Assembly: GCA_964058845.1 (NCBI GenBank)
Contig: CAXKVR010000914.1
Coordinates: 1 to 14,276, forward strand
Source: Carex sylvatica
Lineage: Eukaryota; Streptophyta; Magnoliopsida; Poales; Cyperaceae
Direction of reading: 5' to 3'
Length of the DNA: 14,276 nt
Part shown: positions 1-8,426 of the stretch, in pieces
Numbering within the stretch: position 1 is the stretch's first letter
Layout: each line of letters begins with the position of its first letter
The notes under the pieces: generated by a model
Seen by the model: the letters and a program-made list of their open reading frames with translations, nothing else
The model's database searches: none
Told to the model about the DNA's origin: nothing
Position numbers and translations under genes: made by a program

Positions 1-1460
1 AAGAATGCCTAACACCTGACCTGAAATCGCATTTATATCTTCTTTCTTGAGAGGAGGCGGCCCCGAAGAATACGATTGCGATTATGATTCGGCTCGCGAT
101 TGCGAAGAAGATGCCCGAGATCCTCCTGGACGATAGATCGATCTCGTATTGCCTAAAACATTAAAAATAAGATAATTAGTGTTACGTTACAAATTTAAAT
201 ACCAATTCATAAAATTTAAGTATGTGTATTTTACCTAGAGCACCGAGACCATAGTTGTCACCGTGAGCATTATTGTCTGTGTTAGCATACCAGATGTCTT
301 CGTCAAAAGAGGGCCAAAGAGCTTCATCAAGCCCATACTTTGCGCTCATATCCTATTTGTATTTTTTCTGCAAAATTTATAAAATAAAATAAATAAAAAA
401 CGTACAAAACTTACAAAAAGAATGAATATTATTAAAAGATTGTTATGTTATATTACCCGTGCCATTTTCGCTCTCTCGGAACAAAGTTGCCCCGTCTTCT
501 TGTTGGTATGTGTCGGCGTAAATAGCTCGTCAGACCACCTGGGATCGCGATTGTTTTCATCCATCTATTATGAATAAACATTTCAACACAAATAAAATTA
601 TCAAAGTTAGTTCGAATAAACTGAAATTGAAATTAATTATTTTGATGAAATAAAACATCTTACGAATCTTTGTTTGTGAACCAACATGTTCACTGAGCCT
701 GTGGATGCAAAGGTAGCCTCTTTAGATAAGGTCCTATTTTTATGATTCTGCTCTCTCCGGATAGCAAAGTCTTCAGTGCACCAATGGTCGCACAATTTGA
801 GCCAGTTATCCTTCGTTATCCAATCATACGTGCTTGGCACCCCTCGGTCTTTCCACTTAAAAATGTTATCACTGTACTTATCTTTCGCATCATCTTTGCA
901 CTTGTTAAGCATGTTTTGGAGAAGTTTGTTGGCTATGCTGCTGAATGTCTTCCAAGCCTGAGCCATGTCTTCCTCCGGGGGAAACTGAAAGTGCTTCTAC
1001 ATGCATTATTAAAAAGTCGTTGGCTAGCTTAAAAAGAGAAACAATAGATTGCCAATTTCAAAAAAAAAGATTTTACTCATCAAAAACTCTGCTTGGACCC
1101 CGAGTTTAGTTTGATCAGGAAAGTCATCATATTTTATGCACACTACTTTGTTAGGTATGTTAGTTGTCTCATAAAAGTACAAACGTGCGCATTGTGAGAT
1201 TATTTTGTTGATATTTTTGGTCAAGTCCGCGTTTTCTCCAATAAAAGCTCTACAAATAAAATTGATTAAAATCACTACAAATGGATAATCACATACACAA
1301 AAATAAAAAAATTAAATGAATTTTACCTATAACCGACCCGACGAATCACTGGTCTCTCCTCCGTCGTGTCTGGTGGCTTAATGTACTTATTTCAGCCGCG
1401 TGGAGGGTGCTTAGTCCCACTGGAAGATGCCTCCTTCTCCTTCTCCTTTCTGCTCAACAT
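1..1460 (-). pseudogene. En/Spm (CACTA)-type transposase-associated protein, multi-exon decayed copy, 3' end beyond window
   Basis: By eye, spliced minus-strand exons resemble the plant Ptta/En/Spm transposase family (Transposase_24 type), whose members belong to CACTA elements. Proposed exons are 1460-1327, 1249-1077, 984-664, 564-457, 352-235 and 152 to the window edge. Introns are 82-121 bp with GT-AG borders. Exons 984-664 and 564-457 keep one frame exactly (107 and 36 codons). Supporting segments are PPDTTEERPVIRRVGYR near the start, FKWKDRGVPSTYDW in the middle, THTNKKTGQLCSERAKMAR, and DNYGLGALGNTRS near the end. It is broken: an in-frame TGA lies at 1392-1394 and an in-frame TAA at 82-84, after which the frame stays open to the edge. 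The junction between exons 1249-1077 and 984-664 is out of phase, so an indel is likely. Exon 352-235 may instead begin at 367, which would add an in-frame TAG. The family call is fairly firm for 984-235 and weaker for the first two exons. No CACTA terminal repeats were found. Confidence 0.72.
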
Positions 1461-1835
1461 ACCTACAATAAAGTTTTTTTTGACAGTTAGTTTTATAAAC
1501 AATTTTAACAAGAATTAAATAGTCAGCATCTAATATGTCTACAAAAGTAAAACTATCTTGAAGACAGATAATCACAAATTCCAAGCTAAAATTTTTAATA
1601 AAAAAATGAACATAATATAGCTTCAAAATTGCCAGCCAAGATAGAACCCCAAACTATCCATGTCCAATTTGAGCTCTAAATATATAGAATAATTCACCCC
1701 CATAGTACAAAAGTACCATTAGACTATCATACTATAAAAAAATAAAAAAAATAAAAATTATAAATACAAAGACAAAAATGTTGCACAAAAAGTAAATAAA
1801 AAACAAATATCGTATAGGTTAGTTTGATTTCACAG
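1461..1835. other. AT-rich spacer without recognisable gene
   Basis: Upstream flank of the transposase remnant. It holds A-rich runs around 1736-1760 and 1795-1810. A minus-strand open frame of 71 codons overlaps the remnant's first exon in another frame and has no family resemblance. I see no TATA-led promoter with conserved context and no element ends. Confidence 0.5.
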
Positions 1836-2633
1836 ATACCAACTAGGACTGGTAAAAAAGTTTGTGGCCAGCTTAGTATTTGCTCATGATTCGATCGGTA
1901 ACAGCTCGTTCGTTAGTGGATCGAGTTAAAATTAGCTCGCTCGCTACATACTCGAGCCAAAATTAACGAGTTTGAGTTTGGTCTGGCTCGGCACGAGCCA
2001 GCTCGGTCGTTAACGAGTTTTTTAATATACATAGTGAGTAGTTTAATCGGATCCGTTAACTTTAGATTGGAGATATTATGATTTATGGATGTTATAGCCA
2101 GTGTTATGGCAATTGCACTTTGTACTGTGTTTAAGTTGATTGGTAATTTTGTATGAAATATGTGTGAATCAATTATAAGCAATTAAGTTAATTTATATGA
2201 ATTTGTTTGATTTCGTATGCATGAATTTATTATGTGAATATGTTTATATGAATTTAGGATTTTGATATATTTGTATGTATGAATTTAGCTGTAAACTTAA
2301 TTTATAGTAGTTGATTTGCTTAATTATAATTGAATTAAGAGTATTTCTCAGTAATCAGTCATATAATAATTATTTTTTTTAGTCATAATTGATAAGATGT
2401 GTTATGAAAATTTAAGATATAGCAGGAAAGAAAATATACAAATTTATAAATCTGCCAAGCTAGTAACGAGCTAACTCGGCTCGCTCGAACAAGCCACGAG
2501 TTGGTCTTGAGCAATAGTTTTAGCTCGGAACCTAAAATTCAAACTCGCTCGCTCAGCTTGATACACCAACAAACCGAATACGAGTATGACCTAACTCGCT
2601 CTTTAACAGCTCGTTGCCACCCCTAATACCAAC
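1836..2633. mobile_element. Non-autonomous hAT element (782 bp) with perfect 8-bp target-site duplication
   Basis: The element proper is 1844-2625. It is flanked by an identical ATACCAAC at 1836-1843 and 2626-2633, the 8-bp duplication expected of hAT transposition. Its ends are inverted: the left reads TAGGACTGGTAAAAAAG and the right, reverse-complemented, reads TAGGGGTGGCAACGAG, close to the usual hAT terminus. Both subterminal zones (about 1890-2020 and 2455-2615) are dense in GAGC, GCTCG and AACGAG motifs in both orientations, as expected for transposase-binding repeats. The core (about 2020-2450) is AT-rich with degenerate repeats of TATGAATTT. No transposase frame is present; the 89-codon minus-strand frame at 1913-2182 runs through subterminal repeat and is not a gene. 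The left terminus has drifted more than the right, although the duplication is still perfect. Confidence 0.85.
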
Positions 2634-2734
2634 TCTCTCTTCAATATGTCAGCCAAAAAGAAGAAAAAAAGAAGCACCTCGGTACTGGTACAAGCATCTC
2701 GATACCGGACAGGGTACACAGAACCCCAAAATCA

Positions 2735-3084
2735 CAGAAATTACTTTGAGACTTAGTAGCAAAATCATCTTCGATATTTATCAAAATACCAGGGTCGGCT
2801 GGATCTATAGCTGTACACCTTACATACAAGACAAACACTGACAAAGCTTGAAAAGTGAATTTAATTGCATTATGAGATAAAATCAAGATGAATTTTACAC
2901 AATACAAACAAAAATTGTGCTGTTACCAAAACACCTAGCATTTAAGTAAGATAAGAGTAACTAACCAAGAAACTGTAGACACCTACAACAATATTCTGGT
3001 AAATATTGTTTCCAAGAAATGGTAAGAAAAAATATGTAGAATGCGATGCACAGTATGAAGTATACTGCTATATATGGCAATGAC
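2735..3084 (-). pseudogene. Plant DHHC protein S-acyltransferase, N-terminal exons of a decayed copy
   Basis: The exon starting at 2846 (minus) encodes ALSVFVLYVRCTAIDPADPG followed by ILINIEDDFATKSQSN. This is characteristic of plant palmitoyltransferases of the Arabidopsis PAT19-22 group, just after the first membrane segments. The exon upstream (3084 to about 2966, after a CCAG acceptor) gives VIAI, then YFILCIAFYIFF, then LPFLGNNIYQNIVVGVYS, matching the preceding membrane region, but only if the frame is shifted twice: by a small insertion near 3068-3072 and by an extra base near 3033. The donor near 2965 is also imperfect. I see no first exon (the HGWQLP-type start), no cysteine-rich region and no DHHC catalytic exon. 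In intact relatives the enzyme attaches palmitate to cysteines of membrane proteins. Here it is an exon-bearing genomic fragment, so it was not retroposed from a spliced mRNA. Whether it was duplicated or carried by a transposon is unknown. Confidence 0.75.
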
Positions 3085-3172
3085 CTGGTATACAGAAAGA
3101 AAATAAATTATTTAACAGTTACGAATAGCACACAAAAGAACTATTTTTAGAAGCGGAAAGAATTGTGCACTC

Positions 3173-3451
3173 AATCGGTGGAGAGGAGGAGATAAAGAGT
3201 AACATTTCGGAATAATAAAATTGATGCTCAATTTTCATACAATTTGGTAGAAACTATAAACTTAGTTATTATGTACCCAATCGGTGGAGAGGAGGAGATC
3301 GAGAACGGAGAGGAGGAGGTCGGTGGTCGAACAAAGAGAACGAAGAGGAGATCGGTGGTCGGTGGTCGGAGATGCGTCGATTTTGCGGGACAGGAGATGA
3401 TCAGTGCATCGATTTTTTTATTTTCTTTTTTTTTCGCGGGACAGGAGATGA
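3173..3451. repeat. Purine-rich direct repeats (22-bp and 16-bp units)
   Basis: A 22-bp unit starting CAATCGGTGGAGAGG occurs identically at 3173-3194 and 3278-3299, an offset of 105 bp. A 16-bp unit, GCGGGACAGGAGATGA, occurs at 3385-3400 and 3436-3451. Between them GGTGGTCG-type units recur (3320-3370). On the minus strand the block is CT-rich, like a plant 5' leader, and it lies just upstream of the S-acyltransferase fragment. It could be that fragment's old leader, or an unrelated low-complexity tract. The 70-codon plus-strand frame at 3244-3456 is a product of this composition. Confidence 0.6.
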
Positions 3452-3485
3452 CCTAACGCGGGAGAGGAGAAGTATCATGGGTGTA

Positions 3486-3654
3486 CCTTCTGGGACCGGA
3501 AAAAATCGATCTTAGAAGGATACGAGTGCCGGTCCCAGAAGGCTGTCGGTCAAATCCGTCCTGAGTGTTCTTTTCTTTTTCTTTTCTTTTTGGTTTTTGG
3601 GATCTTCTGCGTCCGGCAAACATACCGGTCCCAAAAGCCGGTCCCAGATGAATG
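3486..3654. repeat. GGGACCGG inverted-repeat cluster with a 14-bp perfect hairpin
   Basis: CCTTCTGGGACCGG (3486-3499) and CCGGTCCCAGAAGG (3529-3542) are exact reverse complements separated by 29 nt. Two more copies of CCGGTCCC follow at about 3629 and 3643, after a T-rich stretch. The arrangement resembles a terminal or subterminal repeat of a small DNA transposon, but I could not define matching outer ends or a target duplication. Confidence 0.55.
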
Positions 3655-3723
3655 ATTTTGGTATTGTGATTATATATGATTGATACTTGACCTAATATTG
3701 ACCTCCTTGACAGAGAGAAAAAT

Positions 3724-3735
3724 TGCCACGTGGCA
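3724..3735. promoter_or_regulatory. G-box palindrome TGCCACGTGGCA
   Basis: This is a perfect 12-bp palindrome around CACGTG, the core bound by plant bZIP and bHLH factors, with the flanks preferred by ABRE or G-box-binding bZIPs. It is about 1.2 kb upstream of the zinc-finger start codon, so any link to that gene is conjecture. Confidence 0.4.
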
Positions 3736-3831
3736 TCAAAGTAACCAATGTGTCGAGCAACCAAAGGCATATATTACTCTTATTAAAAGTCGTTCAATAG
3801 ATCTTAAAGAATCATGTCATTTTGGGGTGCT

Positions 3832-3909
3832 CTACTTCAAATATGTTCCATTTACTTTGGCGTCTTCGATGGCTGTACCAAGTTCGGCGATTCCTTTTTC
3901 CTTGTTCAT
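3832..3909 (-). CDS. Possible 25-residue small ORF, unrecognised
   Basis: It reads from ATG (3909-3907) to TAG (3834-3832). The peptide is hydrophilic and lysine- and glutamate-containing, with a middle segment AELGTAIEDAKVNGTYLK. Its amino-acid make-up is more protein-like than the surrounding AT-driven frames. TATATATACACTACA precedes it. I do not recognise it; it could be a fragment of a former exon or chance. Confidence 0.15.
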   Translation of the reverse strand: MNKEKGIAELGTAIEDAKVNGTYLK

Positions 3910-4863
3910 ATTGTAGTGTATATATATGTAGTGTATGGTACGGTTTTTTATGTTTTTTTTTATAAAGCTTGCATTATTCTTTGTGTGGTTGTTGCATGAC
4001 ACAATTTATTTTAATAATATTATTAGGGTATCCACATGATCTAGCTAGCTAGTTAACCAATTAATTGAATATATATGTAGTAGTATCTTCTTCGGTTAGG
4101 TTAATTTCTTTACATCATCTTCTTATATATAAATATGTTTTTTTGTCGCCTCTTTGTCTCTTTGATTTAGAAGGGCAACTAGAGTAATATCATATTGAGA
4201 AATCACTGATACTTCATACTTTCTAGCTACCTATGAACAAGTTTCAGAAGTAAAATGCATATAAAAATTAATGTATAAATTTAGGAAAATGTTCTGGTGC
4301 TACCTTTAATAATATCATCAATTCTACTATTTTTGATTCGGCTGGTCTGTGGTAAATTATTCAAATAAACTAAGTTCACTATAATAATGAGATAATATAT
4401 GCGAAGGTAAAAAGTGACTATTCGCGAGAGTACGTCGACAAAAAAGTAATATTAGAGGTATGTCTTGAAATTGATTAATTAACTTGACAGAAAAGTAGAA
4501 CAAAATCGGACCGGATCGTTGTACATTATTTTTCATAATTAATTTATATATAAATTATAAATATAGTGAAGATTTCTAATATATCATAATAGTTACTGTA
4601 ATTTTATAACAAACTTTGTTTAATAAAACCCCGCCGAATATGCAAATTAAACTAGATCGAATGAGTTTTCTTTATCACGAGTTAGTCATGATTTAAAAAT
4701 ATATATAATAATCATGACTATAATCAATTGAATTGATAACCTAATGAAAAATCTGACCAACTCATGAACCCATTTAATTACCACCCCCTGAGATTTACAT
4801 CTTCGGTTATATTTTGCAATGATTTGGCTTAAAAAATAATATTTCCTCTACGGTTTTCTGTCC

Positions 4864-4934
4864 CTTTATATGACCCTCCTCTTGTAACCCGTTTTCTATC
4901 AACACCTCTCTCTTTTCTCACTTTCTCTCTCAGT
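4864..4934 (+). promoter_or_regulatory. Core promoter and pyrimidine-rich leader of the zinc-finger gene
   Basis: A TATA-type element CTTTATATGA lies at 4864-4873, about 90 bp before the start codon. A long pyrimidine tract (about 4902-4934, mostly CT repeats) follows. This fits a TATA box with transcription starting near 4895-4910 and a plant Y-patch or CT-rich 5' leader. The transcription start is inferred, not seen. Confidence 0.6.
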
Positions 4935-4960
4935 ATCTTTTTATTTTATTTTCTCTACCA

Positions 4961-5398
4961 ATGGATCATGGACTGAACCCCCAAGACCTAAACCTCAACC
5001 TTGTGCTAGATCCGTCAGCCCGAACCGAACCGCTCCGGGTTTTCTCATGCAACTATTGCAATAGAAAGTTCCACACCTCACAAGCACTTGGGGGCCACCA
5101 AAATGCACACAAGTTGGAAAGGAGCCTTGCAAAGCGGAGCCGAGAGATTGTACTTGCCATGAGTCGGGTCCAGACTGACCCAACCCATGCATTCATGGCT
5201 CATTTTGCTTCTACCGGGTATGGTTTTAACCATGCATTTGGTGGTGCAGTTGGAGTACAGTGGATGAGAGGGACGGAAGATAGAAGACGGCCGATAGCAT
5301 GGAGCGGGGGATACGAAGGTTATAACGGGTATGTTGAATCAATGGTAGATGACAAAAATGAGCTTGTTGATGAAATAGATTTAAGTCTTAGGCTGTGA
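4961..5398 (+). CDS. Single C2H2 zinc-finger protein with N- and C-terminal EAR repression motifs (ZFP2-like)
   Basis: A complete intronless frame of 145 residues. One plant-type C2H2 finger spans about residues 28-50: Cys30, Cys33, His46 and His50, with the QALGGH signature at 41-46 that is diagnostic of the plant C1 family. It is followed by the basic stretch [12 protein letters not shown] (51-62), which places it with the Arabidopsis ZFP2-like group. There are two EAR-type motifs: LNLNL at 10-14, and DLSLRL at the very C terminus (140-145). Such proteins are nuclear DNA-binding repressors thought to recruit TOPLESS or SAP18 corepressors; Arabidopsis ZFP2 has been linked to floral organ abscission. 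The length matches the family (about 150). The start is the first ATG after the pyrimidine-rich leader, in context ACCAATGG. No neighbouring gene is co-arranged with it. The middle (70-130) is glycine- and methionine-containing and poorly conserved. Orthology to ZFP2 itself is likely but not proven. Confidence 0.95.
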   Translation: MDHGLNPQDLNLNLVLDPSARTEPLRVFSCNYCNRKFHTSQALGGHQNAHKLERSLAKRSREIVLAMSRVQTDPTHAFMAHFASTGYGFNHAFGGAVGVQWMRGTEDRRRPIAWSGGYEGYNGYVESMVDDKNELVDEIDLSLRL

Positions 5399-5429
5399 TC
5401 TATAATTTTGAGTGTCATTTTTTCTTCGT

Positions 5430-5500
5430 TTCTCATCATTTCATGTAATATATTTATGTCTGTGTGTGAGAATTAAAGCTATGCAAAGCTAGCTACATGT
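5430..5500 (+). terminator. Likely 3' UTR polyadenylation region of the zinc-finger gene
   Basis: After the TGA at 5396-5398 come AT-rich sequence with TAATATATTTATG (about 5446-5458), a TGTGTGTGAG tract (5461-5470) and AATTAAA (5471-5477). These resemble plant far-upstream UG-rich and near-upstream A-rich polyadenylation elements. The cleavage site cannot be fixed from sequence alone. Confidence 0.4.
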
Positions 5501-7126
5501 GGCAAGAGTTTTCTCATCACCAAACTTTCCAATTAATATCAGTTTATGAAACATAAAATATAACTGTTTCATTCATCTTTCCTTCATTTTGTATTTGAAG
5601 CAAACTCAGTCTTCCTTCTTATCATGAAATTGTTATGCTAATTAATTTCTTTAGTACTGCACTAGTAACACTACTATTACTACTTGTAATTAATGTTTTT
5701 TGTTTTTGCGTCAATTAATTTACAATGAAGGTTGTTAATTATATATTGTGTATATGCTGTTGAATGCAATTATATTCTAATTAAGTTAATTTCCTCAATA
5801 TATTACGCGTGAATGTTTGGGAAATAGTCACTAAAAATCCCAATAGAAAATATACATTAACAATACATGCATGAAGCTCTAGATCTCTTATTGTTAGTTT
5901 ACATTTTCAGCAGAAGATGAGAAAAACCACCATATATAAATCTAGTGCGATCAATGGAGAAATAATGCATTAATTATATGGTTTGTATGTTATTGAGTTC
6001 TTCTATACATTCGAACACTAAGTTTCAATAGTAATTGGTTTCCTGATCAAAACACAGCTTGATTGTTATTAATTTGTCATAGCATTAATTAAATTGGATT
6101 ATTTTCCAAAATTGAGTCAATAACATTCAGCTAAAAGGTGCAAATGAATATTATGTTTTTCGTTTACTTTTTTATGAATGTTATGGCTGAATGTATTTGT
6201 ACAACTATTCAATCTTTTTTTTGGTATTCGATGAAATCATTTGACATATTTAATTATCTGAATATGATTGAATTATGAATCACATATACAAGTATACAAC
6301 AACAATCCAAACTATAATTAATTTTATTTTCTTTTACATAATGTGTGGTACGGGAGCTAGAAAACTACTGTTGCTGCCACCGATCACCACCACCGACTGC
6401 CACAGCAACATCGCTACCATCTCAGTTGATTCTGAGGAGGAACCAACTCGATCTCCTATTCCATTTGGCTGTATCAAGAAACGACCAAAGGGAGGTTCCA
6501 TTCCTCCTCTTCGACACCACCAGTTGTACAACCGACCATATATCCTATCATGTCCAAATAGTAAAGCTAAAATATTATTGTTATATTGTATATTTTATTG
6601 AAAAAAAGGTTGGTGGTAGAATGGATGGACTTTTTTATCAAAAGCTGATTGAACCGACCGGTATGGCGGGTGTCTTTTGTAGACCACTTATGATCAACCT
6701 TCACCTCCTTTCACCGGCCGTGACCTTCTGATCCATACTGTCCTTGGGATGCATCATTAATAGAAAGTTTAGATCAGCATACATGTCATTAATTAATTTA
6801 TGGTCATCTCATACCAAAATATCGACTCTTTATGAACCCCTTCTACAATCTGTACAATTTCTATCAACTTCCACAGGCTTTGTTATCAGTTATCATTGTA
6901 ATTAAGAAGGGTTAAAATATGATACAAGTGAAAAATTAACTTCATAAGATTGAAATTAGAAGATATACAGAGATATTATTTATAGGATGGATTAATGGGG
7001 GTCTTCTCAATTTATCAAGCAATCATTGGCCTTTACCTCATCAGAGATAAGAGAAACTGTTATTATTTTGAACTCATGAACAGTACCGTAGAATATTCTC
7101 TGTTTTTTTAGAAAGATAAGGTCCCA
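5501..7126. other. Intergenic AT-rich region, no gene recognised
   Basis: The only patch of higher GC is about 6345-6545 and 6640-6730. It carries overlapping open frames (6275-6601, 6345-6731 on plus; 6334-6531 on minus), but none has a recognisable domain and all overlap one another in different frames. It may be a degraded repeat with CACCACCGAC-type triplets. The rest is TAATTA-rich spacer. Confidence 0.5.
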
Positions 7127-7427
7127 TATTTTCCATTTCTCTCCAATCATTGGGTAATTATATCTCTAATGGGTCGGATCAGGCAATCAGTAGGTCAAAT
7201 GTCTGTTTTTTTATATTGAAGAGAACATGAAAATTAAGTAGAGTCATTTGTCATACAATTTCATAAACAATAGCTTCTTTCTACGAAGAGAACTAAAATG
7301 GGCTTTCATCGGTAAAGCCGAAAAGGCTGAAATGTAGAAGAAGCTAAAATAGGCTTACTTATCGTGATATTTAGGCCTAAAAACTTTCTTGTTAGAAATG
7401 GGCCAAGCTCAATCGGCCCAAGTCTAA
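7127..7427. repeat. Copy 1 of a duplicated segment with TGGGCC motifs
   Basis: The segment is paralogous to 9580-9790. A 19-bp block, CTCTCCAATCATTGGGTAA, is identical at 7139-7157 and 9595-9613. The core 7285-7427 aligns with 9655-9789, starting GAAGAGAACTAAAATGGGC in both and running on through TTTCATCGGTAAAG. Both carry TGGGCC or GGCCCA near the right end (here 7399-7404 and 7415-7420), which are Site II type motifs bound by TCP factors in plant promoters of growth-related genes. The spacing between the two conserved blocks is larger here than in copy 2. Confidence 0.75.
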
Positions 7428-7670
7428 CATTGCAGCAACAATATAATATTTTTGACAAATTGTATTTATAGTCTTAAATTACTAATTTTTTTTAATTAAT
7501 ATGCAACATTAAATAGAAAATTATATAAATGCTCACGGTTTAAAAAAAACAAATGCAAAGAAAATCGTCGAAATTTTTGACAAAAAAATGGACCGCCGAG
7601 AATTCTCGCGATCCGGGGTAATTTACATGATATTTTAATTTTATAAACATTCAAACAAAGTAAGTAATTC
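7428..7670. other. AT-rich spacer
   Basis: Nothing recognised. The 79-codon minus-strand frame at 7496-7735 runs from this AT-rich DNA into the neighbouring SINE and is not credible as a gene. Confidence 0.4.
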
Positions 7671-7671
7671 T

Positions 7672-7946
7672 GGGTGGTGTAGGTGTTCGGAGCCTTTGTC
7701 TCATAAGACGAGGTCTTTAGTTCGAACGAATTCACATCCTCTCCAATACCTAATAAGGGAATCTTTTACCATTACTAGATCTGGACCGTTCTTTTTAACT
7801 TGGCACGAATCTCAAAGCCCAAAAACACAGCCCCTATGGTGGCCCGAATCTCAAACCGGTTGAGATTAAATCTCAAACCGTAAAGTGAGGTGATCCTTTG
7901 CAATACCTGAGAGGATATGGATTCAATTCGAGCTCGGGTAGACAAC
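7672..7946 (+). mobile_element. tRNA-derived SINE head, split by a MITE
   Basis: The segment starting GGGTGGTGTAGGTGTTCGG, then GTCTCATAAGACGAGGTC, then AGTTCGAAC (to 7727) has tRNA-like box A and box B spacing. It matches the general pattern of plant SINE heads. Its box B is interrupted at 7728 by a MITE (to 7924); the sequence resumes as AATTCGAGCTCGGGTAGACAAC. Rejoining conceptually across the duplicated target restores a GTTCGAG-type box B. Only about 80 bp of the SINE is recognisable, because a second SINE in the opposite orientation follows at once. Confidence 0.6.
7719..7933. mobile_element. 197-bp MITE (Mutator-like ends) inserted in a SINE box B
   Basis: The element is 7728-7924. 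It begins GAATTCACATCCTCTC and ends, reverse-complemented, GAATCCATATCCTCTC, a clear terminal inverted repeat. Flanks are AGTTCGAAC (7719-7727) and AATTCGAGC (7925-7933), 7 of 9 identical, fitting a 9-bp duplication. The interior has an inner palindrome around CCGGTTGAGATT and AATCTCAAACCG (7856-7880). Its termini resemble the separate MITE at 8589-8813, so they may be one family. It encodes no protein. Confidence 0.65.
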
Positions 7947-8056
7947 TTTTTTTTTGTTTTCAAATGAAGTCTTGAACACAAATATCCAAAAACAATTATT
8001 GTTAGAAACGAGACTCGAACCCGAGAACTATGGTTCTCAACTTTGCCAACTATCAA
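7947..8056 (-). mobile_element. Second tRNA-derived SINE, minus strand
   Basis: Read on the minus strand it has TTGGCAAAGTTGAGA as a box A-like segment (around 8036-8050) and GGTTCGAGTCT, a near-perfect box B, at 8021-8011. The body then runs to an A-rich tail, seen as the T-run at 7947-7955 on plus. It abuts the tail side of the split SINE head in opposite orientation. I could not define target duplications. The 93-codon minus-strand open frame here is incidental. Confidence 0.6.
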
Positions 8057-8147
8057 TGCACAGTTATCTTTTTGTGTTAGAATATATAACTATTGATATA
8101 ATACCAGTATTGAATTAGATAAACTAAAATAACAACAACACGGTAAT

Positions 8148-8426
8148 TTAAATTGCTATTGTCACTAGAAGGCCTAGTTCCAGAGGAAGATTCTCTATTT
8201 CCTGAGCTAAACTTACCTGTGCTGGTAATTTCTTAGCATTAGAAGAAAAGATATAAGACAAATTATTAAAAGATTTATGAGACCAGGATTTACACCAAAA
8301 AACAACAAGAGAGAGTATTCTACTTCTTAAAACTTGAAAGGATATAGTAACAGTATTTATAAAAATTACCTTGTTTCTTTCTAACCATACACACCAAATA
8401 ACAGTTCTAAACCTCTCAAATCCCAA
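8148..8426 (-). pseudogene. 3' end of a LINE (non-LTR retrotransposon) ORF2, remnant
   Basis: The minus-strand frame contains FRTVIWCVWLERNKVIF followed by a tract with ILSLVVFWCKSW. This is the pattern found at the C terminus of plant LINE reverse-transcriptase polyproteins, after the zinc-binding RVT region. The frame runs 92 codons to its stop at the low-coordinate side. None of the endonuclease or reverse-transcriptase core is present, so this is a 5'-truncated copy, the usual fate of LINE insertions. No poly(A) tail or target duplication was identified with confidence. Confidence 0.6.

Larger units (their letters stand above)
3655..4860. other. AT-rich upstream region of the zinc-finger gene
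   Basis: No gene recognised. Open frames at 3680-3916 and 3814-3999 (+) have no family resemblance and AT-driven codon content. A perfect 12-bp palindrome with a G-box core lies at 3724-3735. A tiny minus-strand frame lies at 3832-3909. A TATA-like TATATATAAAT occurs near 4125-4135 with no convincing coding sequence behind it. Confidence 0.5.

Noticed and set aside
742..1032. Plus-strand frames of 96 and 61 codons
   Set aside because: They are shadows of the minus-strand En/Spm-type exon at 664-984.
1273..1284. CACTACAAATGG, resembling a CACTA terminus
   Set aside because: It lies inside a proposed intron of the transposase remnant and has no inverted partner or 3-bp duplication.
3453..3770. 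Minus-strand 105-codon frame
   Set aside because: It passes through the GGGACCGG hairpin cluster and a low-complexity Lys/Glu tract (an A/T-rich run); it shows no family resemblance.
4995..5192. Minus-strand 65-codon frame
   Set aside because: It is antisense to the zinc-finger coding sequence, which has clear domain evidence.
6275..6731. Overlapping plus-strand frames (108 and 128 codons) and a minus-strand frame
   Set aside because: They overlap in different frames, none shows a recognisable domain, and there is no supporting promoter or splice structure.
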